Shown here piece by piece: positions 1 to 6,234 of a stretch of DNA of 24,192 bases. The stretch covers positions 1 to 24,192 of IMG/VR virus record IMGVR_UViG_3300020179_001009. One strand, given 5' to 3'. A model generated the notes under the pieces. That model saw only the letters and a program-made list of their open reading frames with translations, searched no databases and was not told the origin of the DNA. Both the position numbers and the translations under genes were made by a program. The DNA comes from a virus. Position 1 is the first letter of the stretch, and each line of letters starts with the position of its first letter.

Positions 1-182
1 TTTTGTCTGTGATATGTATTAGCTAACTTTGCTAATGTCTTTTTAGGGATCTTGAACTCGTCATATAGATTCTTAAGAACTTCCTTAACGAAATCCTTCT
101 CAGCCTCAACACGAGTCATAGAGTCACTAATCTCGTTTAAAGCACCTTTGATTTTCTTTTTATCTTCTTCTAATAATTGCAT
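1..182 (-). CDS. dsbA: DsbA-like dsDNA-binding protein of T4-like phages, partial (C-terminus outside window)
   Basis: About 60 N-terminal residues are visible; the frame is still open at position 1. The ATG overlaps the TAA of the preceding gene (TAATG), so the two are translationally coupled. The visible part is charged and helical, with a segment reading MTRVEAEKDFVKEVLKNL followed by IPKKTLAKLANTYH. This matches my memory of the DsbA family in T4-like cyanophages and of T4 DsbA, a small DNA-binding protein reported to act near late promoters. The assignment rests on pattern memory of a short family and on an incomplete sequence, so it is moderate. Confidence 0.6.
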   Translation of the reverse strand, partial: MQLLEEDKKKIKGALNEISDSMTRVEAEKDFVKEVLKNLYDEFKIPKKTLAKLANTYHRQ

Positions 183-436
183 TATATACCTTTCACTGTT
201 TTAATTGAGTCCCAACGGAATGATCTCCATTCCTGCTTATCTAAATCAAACACACGTAGTGCGTCATCACTAAATTTTGTATTCTCTGTCTTTGGCTTTT
301 TGTCTTCAGGTATTAATGACTCTGCTAAAGTACAAAGCATGTCGCGATTACTGCCATCCTTTTTAGTAAAGGATACTGTGATGCTTTTATCTTTGATTGA
401 ATTTAAGATTAACTGACGAACATTCATATCTTGCAT
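182..436 (-). CDS. Small SH3-barrel-like phage protein (DUF2693 type)
   Basis: An 84-residue protein. The open frame extends upstream to 514, but that part runs through the tRNA. The ATG at 436 is preceded by GGAG at a good distance and is chosen as the start. The centre has the strand pattern VSFTKKDGSNRDMLCTL, then LIPEDKKPK, and the end carries WRSFRWDSIK. This order (TFTKxDGxxRxMxCTL, P-E-K, VWDLxxxxWRSFRxDS) is typical of small SH3-like phage proteins grouped as DUF2693, whose function is unknown. It has its own early-type promoter at 446-474 and ends on the start codon of the dsbA-like gene. Confidence 0.75.
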   Translation of the reverse strand: MQDMNVRQLILNSIKDKSITVSFTKKDGSNRDMLCTLAESLIPEDKKPKTENTKFSDDALRVFDLDKQEWRSFRWDSIKTVKGI

Positions 437-445
437 AATAACTCC

Positions 446-474
446 ATTATAATATAAAGATGATTTAATGTAAA
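446..474 (-). promoter_or_regulatory. T4-early-like promoter
   Basis: On the minus strand: -35 TTTACA (469-474), exactly 17 bases, -10 TATAAT (446-451). The bases after the -35 are TTAAAT, close to the TTAATT shared by the other promoters of this window. It lies between the tRNA 3' end (481) and the small SH3-like gene. Unlike most of its siblings it leaves room for a short leader with a GGAG ribosome site before the ATG at 436. Confidence 0.75.
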
Positions 475-480
475 ATAATT

Positions 481-557
481 TGGTGGGCCCACATGGACTC
501 GAACCATGGACCAAAGGATTATGAGTCCTCTGCTCTAACCAACTGAGCTATAGGCCC
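481..557 (-). tRNA. tRNA-Ile2 (CAU anticodon, lysidine type), CCA encoded
   Basis: A 77-nt cloverleaf folds without mismatch: acceptor GGGCCTA/TGGGCCC (one G-T pair), D stem GCTC/GAGC, anticodon stem GAGGA/TCCTT with loop CTCATAA, T stem CATGG/CCATG with loop TTCGAGT, then discriminator A and a templated CCA. The anticodon is CAT. Acceptor pairs C4-G69 and C5-G68 match E. coli tRNA-Ile2 and are known recognition features for TilS, while elongator tRNA-Met has T-A/A-T there. I therefore call an isoleucine tRNA whose C34 the host would convert to lysidine to read AUA, a useful codon for a low-GC phage. Elongator tRNA-Met is the alternative. Confidence 0.9.
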
Positions 558-621
558 TTTTTAAAGTACACTAGGTCAAATAGAGGTACCTTAGTTTAAC
601 CCCTCTAATGTACTTTAAAAA
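558..621 (-). repeat. Perfect 13-bp inverted repeat abutting the tRNA
   Basis: TTTTTAAAGTACA (558-570) and TGTACTTTAAAAA (609-621) are exact reverse complements with a 38-base spacer. An inner pair TAGAGG (581-586)/CCTCTA (602-607) can extend the hairpin. One arm ends exactly at the tRNA 5' end; the other overlaps the closing stem of the structured element at 620-714. As RNA it would present the tRNA 5' end beside a stem, perhaps for processing. The arms resemble the -35 part of the local early promoters, but neither copy has a -10 box at 17 bases. Confidence 0.8.
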
Positions 622-714
622 GACTCTCGGAACTACCAGTGCACTAGTAGCTGACCCATCGGAAGCAGTGCTATGCAGTGTCCGCATATATTTTATTGAT
701 TGGCTGAGAGTCTT
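620..714 (-). ncRNA. Structured intergenic RNA element, possible terminator or small RNA
   Basis: A 9-bp perfect stem, AAGACTCTC/GAGAGTCTT (706-714 with 620-628), closes a roughly 77-base interior. Inside are a perfect-length 7-bp hairpin CTACTAG-TGCA-CTGGTAG (633-650, one G-T pair) and a 4-bp stem CGGA/TCCG (660-663, 681-684) enclosing a duplicated CACTGC. On the minus strand the closing stem is followed by five T. The first arm includes two bases of the stop codon of the 53-residue gene. It could be a branched terminator, a stable 3' end or a small RNA. It is not a tRNA, and I could not match it to a riboswitch. The strand is inferred from gene direction and the T run. Confidence 0.55.
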
Positions 715-874
715 ATTCGTCGTAGCCAGGACCATTGAAGTGGGGATCAGCCATAGCGTTTAATAACTGGCGTTCGTCTTCTATGAGGTCATCATAGTCG
801 ATTGGCTCTGGTACCGTATACATACGACCCCTTTTAATGTCCTTGACACTAACTACTGTATTTTTATTTTCCAT
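713..874 (-). CDS. Small acidic phage protein, 53 residues, unknown function
   Basis: A 53-residue frame from ATG (872-874) to TAA (713-715), beginning MENKNTVVSVKDIKRG and ending FNGPGYDE. It is acidic in the second half and has no membrane segment or metal motif. Support for being real is its position: the early-type promoter at 881-909 places transcription start at about its ATG, leaving no leader, and no ribosome site is visible after the predicted start. It fills the gap between the operon at 913-1714 and the structured element. I do not recognise the family. Confidence 0.65.
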   Translation of the reverse strand: MENKNTVVSVKDIKRGRMYTVPEPIDYDDLIEDERQLLNAMADPHFNGPGYDE

Positions 875-880
875 AATATA

Positions 881-909
881 ATTCTACCAAATAAATGAAT
901 TAATGTACA
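881..909 (-). promoter_or_regulatory. T4-early-like promoter directly before an ATG
   Basis: Minus strand: -35 TGTACA (904-909), then TTAATT and 11 further bases (17 in all), -10 TAGAAT (881-886). The ATG of the 53-residue gene starts 6 bases after the -10 box, at about the expected +1, which predicts a leaderless mRNA. The promoter lies just past the stop of the 122-residue gene. Confidence 0.75.
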
Positions 910-912
910 TGC

Positions 913-1281
913 TTACCACCAACTATCGTAAAATACTTCTTCACCGTTGGCCAAAGCTTCACGAGCCTTAGTGATGAACTCTAAGTCCTTTAATTTGTCT
1001 TCGTCACTAAACCTTGAGTCATGACCAAAAAAGAAGCCTTCTGTTTCTGGTAAAGTTTCACCTACAACCTGTGACTCGATATAGTCAAGATCAGCTTCAG
1101 TAAGTTGTAACTCAACACAGTTAAACTGAACATCGCTAATGTCCTCACCAGCTAACTCAGCCTTATCACGCCATATCTCTTCCATGAGACCATGAAGCGC
1201 GTTGTGTTTACGCCAGTATTGGATCTCTGTTGTTTCTTCGGCACCCTTCGCGCGGGTGTATGCTGTCATATCTAATCCCAT
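913..1281 (-). CDS. Conserved phage/bacterial protein (MGLDM...YDSWW type), unknown function
   Basis: A 122-residue soluble protein. It begins MGLDMTAYTR, has YWRKHNALHGLMEEIW at about residues 22-37, FNCVELQLTEADLDYIE in the middle, a GFFFG segment, and ends EVFYDSWW. I recognise this order of motifs from many phage genomes, where such proteins are usually left as hypothetical, but know no established role. Its ATG overlaps the stop of the preceding small gene (TAATG), and AGGAG lies just upstream of it, inside that gene. Third gene of the 1714-to-913 operon. Confidence 0.8.
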   Translation of the reverse strand: MGLDMTAYTRAKGAEETTEIQYWRKHNALHGLMEEIWRDKAELAGEDISDVQFNCVELQLTEADLDYIESQVVGETLPETEGFFFGHDSRFSDEDKLKDLEFITKAREALANGEEVFYDSWW

Positions 1282-1442
1282 TATATAATCTCCTTGATAA
1301 ATCTTGCTTTAAGTAAACTGTCAATGATACCGTTATCGTTATCTTGCGCTGTTAACATCCAGCCTTCCAAAGTATTACCAGAGAAGGCAAACTGAGGGTT
1401 AACAATACACTTATAATAGTGCCCATTCACTTTGAAGGTCAT
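1281..1442 (-). CDS. Small protein, 53 residues, unknown function
   Basis: A frame of 53 codons from ATG (1440-1442) to TAA (1281-1283), starting MTFKVNGHYYKCIVNP and ending RFIKEII. Both ends use the TAATG overlap: its ATG shares bases with the stop of the 90-residue gene and its stop shares bases with the next ATG. This exact tiling of a 160-base gap between two real genes is the main support. No membrane segment or known motif is seen. Confidence 0.75.
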   Translation of the reverse strand: MTFKVNGHYYKCIVNPQFAFSGNTLEGWMLTAQDNDNGIIDSLLKARFIKEII

Positions 1443-1714
1443 TAAGCAGCCTTTCTTGATGGATCCATAACATCAAACATGATTGCCTTAGCACAGTTGA
1501 TGTACTGACGAGCTTGATTAGCTGTCTTAGGACTTACCCAACCTTCATCATTGAATTCTGGATCCATGATTTGTTGAGCGTCGCTTAATAAGCCAGCTGC
1601 AAACATCATCTCAGTACCTGGAAAAGCTTGTTGTTTTACCATTAGATTTAATTGAGCTTTTGTCATGCCATAAGCTTGAATTTCCCAAGCTAATTGTTCT
1701 GTATTTGTCTTCAT
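1442..1714 (-). CDS. Hypothetical phage protein, 90 residues
   Basis: A soluble 90-residue protein, first gene of a three-gene operon. GGAGAG seven bases before the ATG makes the start clear, and the early-type promoter at 1748-1776 lies just upstream. The sequence is helix-rich (MKTNTEQLAWEIQAYGMTK; a later GWVSPKTANQARQYINCAKA) with two cysteine-poor halves around a DPEFNDEGW turn. I do not recognise a family. Overlaps the following gene by one base. Confidence 0.75.
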   Translation of the reverse strand: MKTNTEQLAWEIQAYGMTKAQLNLMVKQQAFPGTEMMFAAGLLSDAQQIMDPEFNDEGWVSPKTANQARQYINCAKAIMFDVMDPSRKAA

Positions 1715-1747
1715 AGTTTTCTCTCCGTTATTAATTAGTATAGAACC

Positions 1748-1776
1748 ATTATACAGAAAAGGCTAATTAATGTACA
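1748..1776 (-). promoter_or_regulatory. T4-early-like promoter of the 1714-913 operon
   Basis: Minus strand: -35 TGTACA (1771-1776), TTAATT plus 11 bases (17 in all), -10 TATAAT (1748-1753). The first ATG is 33 bases beyond the -10 box and has a GGAGAG site, so this operon has a normal leader. A 12-base near-palindrome TAGTCTGGACTA lies immediately upstream at about 1778-1789. Confidence 0.8.
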
Positions 1777-1835
1777 TAGTCTGGACTAAAATAAATTATC
1801 TATATAAATCAATAACTTATAAACCTATGATTTTA

Positions 1836-2552
1836 TTAGTAATTTTCAGCTAAGAATTCAGCTTCGGGGATGCGTGTATGAGTGTTCTGGGAGCCTAAAA
1901 CCACGACTGATCTCTGGCCCTTATCTGTGGACATAAGCATCGCCAGGCAGCCTCCGGCAGGCCTTGTATAGCCTGTCTTGGAGATCAGTATGTCCTGACG
2001 TTTACCTATGAGAGGGTTAGTGTTCTTAAAGACCCAGAAACGCTTCTTGGTCTTAATCTTGATCTTTGCCTGTTGAGATGCGTTGACTAATTCTGGATAT
2101 TTTGCAGCTTCCTGGACTAACTGTGTTAGCTCCATGGCTGTGGATTTGTTACGTCTATCAAGACCAGTAGCATCATAGACGATGGTGTTGAGTAGGTTAA
2201 GCTTAAATAACAAGTGATTCATGTCAGCTATACACCTGTCATATCCACCTACATATAACTGACATAATAAGTCTGCAGTTTGGTTATTTGACTTTACTAT
2301 GGCCATGTCTATCAGCTGATGGCGTGTTATCATACCAAAAGCTTTAGTCTTGACTGGAGCTTCTATGTTCTCTCCGCTGTTTAATATGGTCATCGCTGTG
2401 ACTAGTTTTGTGATAGATGCTATTGACCTGACTTCTGCAATATTTTGCCCCGCGATCACCTTTCCATCTTCATCTGTCACCACCCATGAGTTAGCAGTTA
2501 TGTCTTGAGCATAGCAGTTGAATGCTAATAAAAGTAAAATTAAGAACTTCAT
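1836..2552 (-). CDS. Peptidase S11 / D-alanyl-D-alanine peptidase-like (PBP7/PBP5 family), secreted
   Basis: A 238-residue penicillin-binding-type serine peptidase. All three signature motifs are present and correctly ordered: SITK at 46-49 (nucleophile Ser46, Lys49), SNN at 88-90, and KTG at 192-194 in the ISKTGYT context. The N-terminus is a signal peptide with probable cleavage after CYA (about 16), so it would act in the periplasm on peptidoglycan cross-links or stem peptides. The longer frame to 2585 is rejected, because the ATG at 2552 follows the cyclase stop as TAATG and begins the signal peptide. It lacks the C-terminal domain of PBP5 and is nearer in size to endopeptidase PBP7. Its coupling to an adenylate cyclase is odd. 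It could aid lysis, wall remodelling for a surface structure, or superinfection control; the sequence does not decide. Confidence 0.88.
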   Translation of the reverse strand: MKFLILLLLAFNCYAQDITANSWVVTDEDGKVIAGQNIAEVRSIASITKLVTAMTILNSGENIEAPVKTKAFGMITRHQLIDMAIVKSNNQTADLLCQLYVGGYDRCIADMNHLLFKLNLLNTIVYDATGLDRRNKSTAMELTQLVQEAAKYPELVNASQQAKIKIKTKKRFWVFKNTNPLIGKRQDILISKTGYTRPAGGCLAMLMSTDKGQRSVVVLGSQNTHTRIPEAEFLAENY

Positions 2553-4561
2553 TACTTGCTTGTGGCTCGATATACACCGTCCCACTCAGCAGGGAGGCCT
2601 TCGTCCATTCGTTCTATCATCTTGTGATAGTAGTCTTTGATAGTAACGTTCTTATCATCGATGAGTTCTTGTGCCCATTCTGTAGCACGTTTCCAATTAC
2701 CGCGATAGTATTCTTTTAGATACTCTTCATGTTTATGTTTAATAGTCTCGCCTATCGTGTATACCTTAACTCCTTCGGTCTTGCCCTTAACAGCGATCGT
2801 ATCCATCTCTACGACTGAATAAACTTCTTTAGCATACTCTGCGGTCTTTGTACCTAATACGATACGTACACCATAGTTCTTTGATTGTCCTTCTAAACGG
2901 GAAGCAAGATTGACCGCATCACCAAGACAAGTGTAATCAAAACGCTGGCTGCTACCCATATTCCCAACAACCACGTCGCCGCTGTTAATACCAAGTCCCA
3001 TACCGAACGCTGGTATATTTTCTTTAGCGATCTCTTCATTGAATTTATCCAAATCATTTAACATCTCCAATCCAGTCTTAACTGCATTTAATGCATGATC
3101 CTTATCATCTAAAGGAGCATTCCAAAAAGCCATCTGAGCATCACCTATATACTTATCAAGTGTACCATTATTTTCAATGATCTTTGCTGTCATGGCTGTC
3201 ATGTATCTGTTCATGATCTTAGTCAGACCTTGAACGTCTTTACCATAATGTTCTGAGATAGTCGTGAAGCCACGAACGTCTGTAAACATGATTGATAATT
3301 CTCTAGTCTCACCACCAAGCTTCAATAGCTCTGGGTTCTTTTGTAACTTTTCAACCATTGCTGGCGATAAGTATGTACCAAATTGTTTCTTGATCTGTAG
3401 CTTTTGGTTTAATTCAGAAATGAACTTAACGGTGTATGCATGACCATAGACAACAGACAAGCTAATAATAGGATAAATGCCGTCCAACAGAATACCTTGA
3501 TGGGCGAACACGTAGCGAGAAGCGTAATATATAGAACCAATAATACTAATGATAGGAAGAATAGCATATTTCCACCTCGTTAAAAAGATTATGATGATTG
3601 ATAATACAACTATAGCAAGCATCTCAGCACCATCTGCCCAATCAGGACGAGATATGTTGGCGCCAGATGTTAGTGTATCTAAAACTGAAGCTTGTACATA
3701 ATGAGGATAGACGGCTCCTCGTGGGGTTGCAACGGGATTGTTAAGTCCGCGTGCCGATAACCCAACGATGACGATACCTCCATCGAATGACTTGGGTAAT
3801 CCCACAAGACTGTGTTCAATCGGCGTGGAACTCCAATCGACCCATATTCTACCCATTGGGTCTGTGACGACCTTGGCGAAGCTAGGTATTCTGACAGCTT
3901 CAATCCCGTTTGCGTTTGACTTGACTTGGAAACTTGGGTCTCCAACTGCAACACGCATTGTTTCAAGACTGATACTTGGGTACAATTGGCCATCACTTGC
4001 GACGACCATAGGGATACGACGAACAACACCATCAATTTCAGGTAATACATTTACGACTCCTATTCCAGCAGCTTTGCTGTTAAATGATGATATATTGGCT
4101 TGAATGCCCGGATAGTTTACTGCATGATCAGAAGCTTTGCCTCCGATTTCTGATACTCCCGGTCTAAATGCACCAGGTTTTTGTTTGTCTGATGTTGCGA
4201 CTTGTGGTAATACTACAGGATGCCTAGTAAGGGTATCAGCCAGTCCAGCATCTTTTCCAAACCTATCACTATCAGGCATAAACAGATTAAAGACAACAAG
4301 ACCAGCCCCACGGCTGTAAAGATCTTCGATGATATTTGCATATTGGGTCCTTGGAAATGGAAATTGCCCAAGGTGTTCTATAGACTTATCATCTATGTTT
4401 ACGACATGGACTTGTTTTGATTGTACTACAGGTTTACTTGTGATCAGCGTGTCAAAGTATCTAAGACGAACTGACTCTACAAATGATGGATCTGATACTC
4501 TAATGCCTACTAAAACTAATAGGGTGACTAGTGCAAACCATGGGCTAAGTAATTTTTTCAT
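2552..4561 (-). CDS. CHASE2-domain class III adenylate cyclase, membrane sensor
   Basis: A 669-residue membrane receptor cyclase. An N-terminal helix (about 5-21) leads to a CHASE2 sensor domain (about 25-300, with typical VHVVNIDDKS, GAGLVVFN and RGAVYPHYVQ parts) in the periplasm. Helices follow at about 312-328, 333-347 and 358-375, then a catalytic domain at about 420-605. Catalytic residues are complete: metal Asp428 (FTDVRGFT) and Asp474 (YIGDAQMAF), Lys470 with Thr544 (the purine-recognising pair of CyaC-like bacterial cyclases), Asn551 and Arg555 (GDAVNLASRLEG). This predicts cAMP synthesis as a homodimer. A helical tail of about 60 residues follows. No clear ribosome site precedes the ATG; AATAAATA, like a T4 late promoter, lies five bases before it. 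CHASE2 cyclases in bacteria often neighbour FecR-domain genes, and a FecR protein is encoded 4 kb upstream. Confidence 0.93.
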   Translation of the reverse strand: MKKLLSPWFALVTLLVLVGIRVSDPSFVESVRLRYFDTLITSKPVVQSKQVHVVNIDDKSIEHLGQFPFPRTQYANIIEDLYSRGAGLVVFNLFMPDSDRFGKDAGLADTLTRHPVVLPQVATSDKQKPGAFRPGVSEIGGKASDHAVNYPGIQANISSFNSKAAGIGVVNVLPEIDGVVRRIPMVVASDGQLYPSISLETMRVAVGDPSFQVKSNANGIEAVRIPSFAKVVTDPMGRIWVDWSSTPIEHSLVGLPKSFDGGIVIVGLSARGLNNPVATPRGAVYPHYVQASVLDTLTSGANISRPDWADGAEMLAIVVLSIIIIFLTRWKYAILPIISIIGSIYYASRYVFAHQGILLDGIYPIISLSVVYGHAYTVKFISELNQKLQIKKQFGTYLSPAMVEKLQKNPELLKLGGETRELSIMFTDVRGFTTISEHYGKDVQGLTKIMNRYMTAMTAKIIENNGTLDKYIGDAQMAFWNAPLDDKDHALNAVKTGLEMLNDLDKFNEEIAKENIPAFGMGLGINSGDVVVGNMGSSQRFDYTCLGDAVNLASRLEGQSKNYGVRIVLGTKTAEYAKEVYSVVEMDTIAVKGKTEGVKVYTIGETIKHKHEEYLKEYYRGNWKRATEWAQELIDDKNVTIKDYYHKMIERMDEGLPAEWDGVYRATSK

Positions 4562-4566
4562 ATGTT

Positions 4567-4574
4567 TATTTATT
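4567..4574 (-). promoter_or_regulatory. Possible T4-late-like promoter (AATAAATA)
   Basis: AATAAATA differs by one base from the T4 late consensus TATAAATA and ends 5 bases before the cyclase ATG. It overlaps the stop of the preceding gene. A/T-rich octamers occur by chance, so the repeated position before ATGs (also at 6979, 12136 and 13910) is the real argument. Confidence 0.4.
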
Positions 4575-5205
4575 CGTATGTTACTGTATCGCTATCACCT
4601 AGTCTCCATTTAGGATTAGTCTCTACCACATACTTCTTGGTGCAGACTTTAAAATCAGGGAATAACATCTCTTTTGGATTACTTGCTGCATCAAAGAATA
4701 TACACCTGTTATTCGGCTGAGCAGCATACTGTCCATTGTTTAGTTGTATAAAGTTAAAACTCTTATGATCTTCTGGAACTTCACTGTAACTCGTATCTAG
4801 TATGTTTAAGTCTGGAGCTGAATTATCTACCGTAAACATATAGTCACCATGATGAAACTGTTTATCTTTAGCATACACCTTACAGCTTAAGTTCCTTAAG
4901 AATGCTTTTTGTATGACTGCTATGTCATAACTAAAACAATCCCATATCTGTAAAGTGTCTAGTGATAAGAACTTTTCAGGTTCTAGATCAGTCGTTCTAC
5001 TTACATAAGCATGCAACGGCAACTTATCATATAAAGCTCCGTATCTTGGGAAGTATGACTCTATCCTAAATGCTTGACTACGAAGGCTCTTGATACTAAC
5101 CCATATACATGACTCATATTCGCCATGACCAGATTTAAAATCATATAAGAACTCCTTACGAACATAGCAATGTACTGGAGGCAAGTTAGCTACAAGGAAA
5201 CTCAT
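4570..5205 (-). CDS. Conserved T4-like marine phage protein, unknown function
   Basis: A 211-residue protein starting MSFLVANLPPVHCYVRKEF, with KSFNFIQLNNGQYAAQPNN at about residues 148-166 and FKVCTKKYVVETNPKW near the end. No signal peptide, membrane segment or enzyme motif is seen. I recall close relatives in T4-like cyanophages, always annotated hypothetical; the N-terminal and AAQPNNR segments are the best conserved there. It has its own early-type promoter at 5212-5240 and no visible ribosome site after the expected transcription start, so it may be translated from a leaderless mRNA. It is followed nine bases later by the adenylate cyclase. Confidence 0.85.
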   Translation of the reverse strand: MSFLVANLPPVHCYVRKEFLYDFKSGHGEYESCIWVSIKSLRSQAFRIESYFPRYGALYDKLPLHAYVSRTTDLEPEKFLSLDTLQIWDCFSYDIAVIQKAFLRNLSCKVYAKDKQFHHGDYMFTVDNSAPDLNILDTSYSEVPEDHKSFNFIQLNNGQYAAQPNNRCIFFDAASNPKEMLFPDFKVCTKKYVVETNPKWRLGDSDTVTYE

Positions 5206-5211
5206 ATTGAC

Positions 5212-5240
5212 ATTATACTCCTATAGTTAATTAAAGTAAA
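5212..5240 (-). promoter_or_regulatory. T4-early-like promoter directly before an ATG
   Basis: Minus strand: -35 TTTACT (5235-5240), TTAATT plus 11 bases (17 in all), -10 TATAAT (5212-5217). The ATG at 5205 begins 6 bases after the -10 box. An AGGAG lies inside the spacer, upstream of the expected +1, so it could serve only read-through mRNA from the glycosyltransferase gene. Should drive the conserved protein, cyclase and S11 peptidase genes. Confidence 0.8.
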
Positions 5241-5241
5241 A

Positions 5242-6234
5242 TTATTTAACAGCTTTGATAAATATATCAAAACAATTTTTCCAAGTCCATGTTTTAATAG
5301 ATAATTCTTGTACTTTAACGTTATCTAATGACTTACATTTTTCTATAGCAGACTGTAACCCATTGCCATACATGCTTAGATATCCTGTAACACCATATTC
5401 AATGATATCTTGTGGACCAGTTACCCTATATGCTGCTACAGGTAATCCATTACATAAAGCTTCTATGATAACTATACCAAAAGTATCAGTTAGACTTGGG
5501 AAAACAAATATGTCGTTCTCTACATATATTTGCTTTAATTCATCTCCAAATTTATAACCAGTAAAGTTAACCTTTCTGTATTTGCGGATCAGCTGAGGTA
5601 AAATAGGCCCGTCTCCGACTACAGTGATATCATACATATTTTGTAAATTACATAAGTCTTCTAAGTTCTTTTCTTTGCTTACCCGACCTACATACAAAAT
5701 CTTTGGAGGCATATTCTTTGTTTTGTCTTTACGCTTTTCTATGAGATCTTTTGATACGCCTCTAGTCCATATAACTAGATTTACAAACCCCTTAGATTGC
5801 AATTCTATGCTCATCGATTCACTCGGTACTAACACAGCTTTTGAATACTTGTGAAACCATTTAAGATACCTATATGTGATAGATGTAGGTATCCATAATA
5901 ATTTTTTTAAGAATTCTGGAAACTTAGTATGATACGCTGTAGTGTATGGTATCTTGTTTGCGTCACAGTAGAACTTTGCAAATAGTCCTAGCGGTCCCTC
6001 TGTCGCGATGTGAATACGATCCGCACCCATCTTCTTAATCTTACTGATAAAGAACGAAGGAAGGGAAAGTTTGACCTCAGGATAAAAAGGACAGCTAATA
6101 TGACGGAACTTCCCGGGATCAAGATAAACAATACTATGACCAGCAGAAACAGCATGATCCTCAATATTTTTGTATGTAGTGACAACGCCATTGACTTGAT
6201 CTCTTAAATTGTCTGTTACTATTAATATCTTCAT
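5242..6234 (-). CDS. agt: GT4 glycosyltransferase, Agt-like (glycosyl transfer to diacylglycerol)
   Basis: A 330-residue GT-B fold enzyme. The N-terminal half has the NGV loop (15-17), IHIATEGPLG (74-83) and TTAYHTKFPEF (98-108); the C-terminal half has YVGRVSKEKN (181-190) with the nucleotide-phosphate-binding Arg/Lys, GDGP (207-210), and a D-x7-E form of the GT4 acidic motif (Asp250, Glu258 in TDTFGIVIIEA). Close family patterns are the alpha-glycosyltransferases called Agt, which add a sugar from a UDP-sugar to diacylglycerol. Its ATG overlaps the stop of the PlcP-like gene (ATGA), so substrate maker and user are coupled. No membrane-spanning helix is obvious; the enzyme would act at the inner membrane's cytoplasmic face. 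Another GT4 acceptor, such as a phosphatidylinositol-type lipid, cannot be excluded. Confidence 0.88.
   Translation of the reverse strand: MKILIVTDNLRDQVNGVVTTYKNIEDHAVSAGHSIVYLDPGKFRHISCPFYPEVKLSLPSFFISKIKKMGADRIHIATEGPLGLFAKFYCDANKIPYTTAYHTKFPEFLKKLLWIPTSITYRYLKWFHKYSKAVLVPSESMSIELQSKGFVNLVIWTRGVSKDLIEKRKDKTKNMPPKILYVGRVSKEKNLEDLCNLQNMYDITVVGDGPILPQLIRKYRKVNFTGYKFGDELKQIYVENDIFVFPSLTDTFGIVIIEALCNGLPVAAYRVTGPQDIIEYGVTGYLSMYGNGLQSAIEKCKSLDNVKVQELSIKTWTWKNCFDIFIKAVK

Noticed and set aside
437-514. Longer form of the small SH3-like protein starting at 514
   Set aside because: The extension is the reverse strand of the tRNA 3' half plus the promoter; the ATG at 436 has GGAG and the promoter lies directly upstream.
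558-590. Early promoter for the tRNA
   Set aside because: TGTACTTTAA is present before the tRNA but 17 bases further is inside the tRNA and is not a -10 box.
620-714. Second tRNA or glutamine riboswitch
   Set aside because: No T-loop TTCGA or anticodon arm on either strand, and the conserved bases I know of glnA-type riboswitches are not in place.
1781-1835. Terminator after the S11 peptidase gene
   Set aside because: Only an A/T-rich stretch and a short TAGTC/GACTA hairpin are present; no GC stem followed by a T run on the minus strand.
3679-4050. Second open frame of 123 residues with a signal-like N-terminus inside the cyclase gene
   Set aside because: It is another minus-strand frame of the CHASE2 region, has no ribosome site, and its serine/threonine-rich text is what a frame shift of that gene gives.
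3738-4103. Plus-strand frames (for example 3738-4103, 8325-8618, 23844-24189)
   Set aside because: All lie opposite well-supported minus-strand genes, lack ribosome sites and show no family features.
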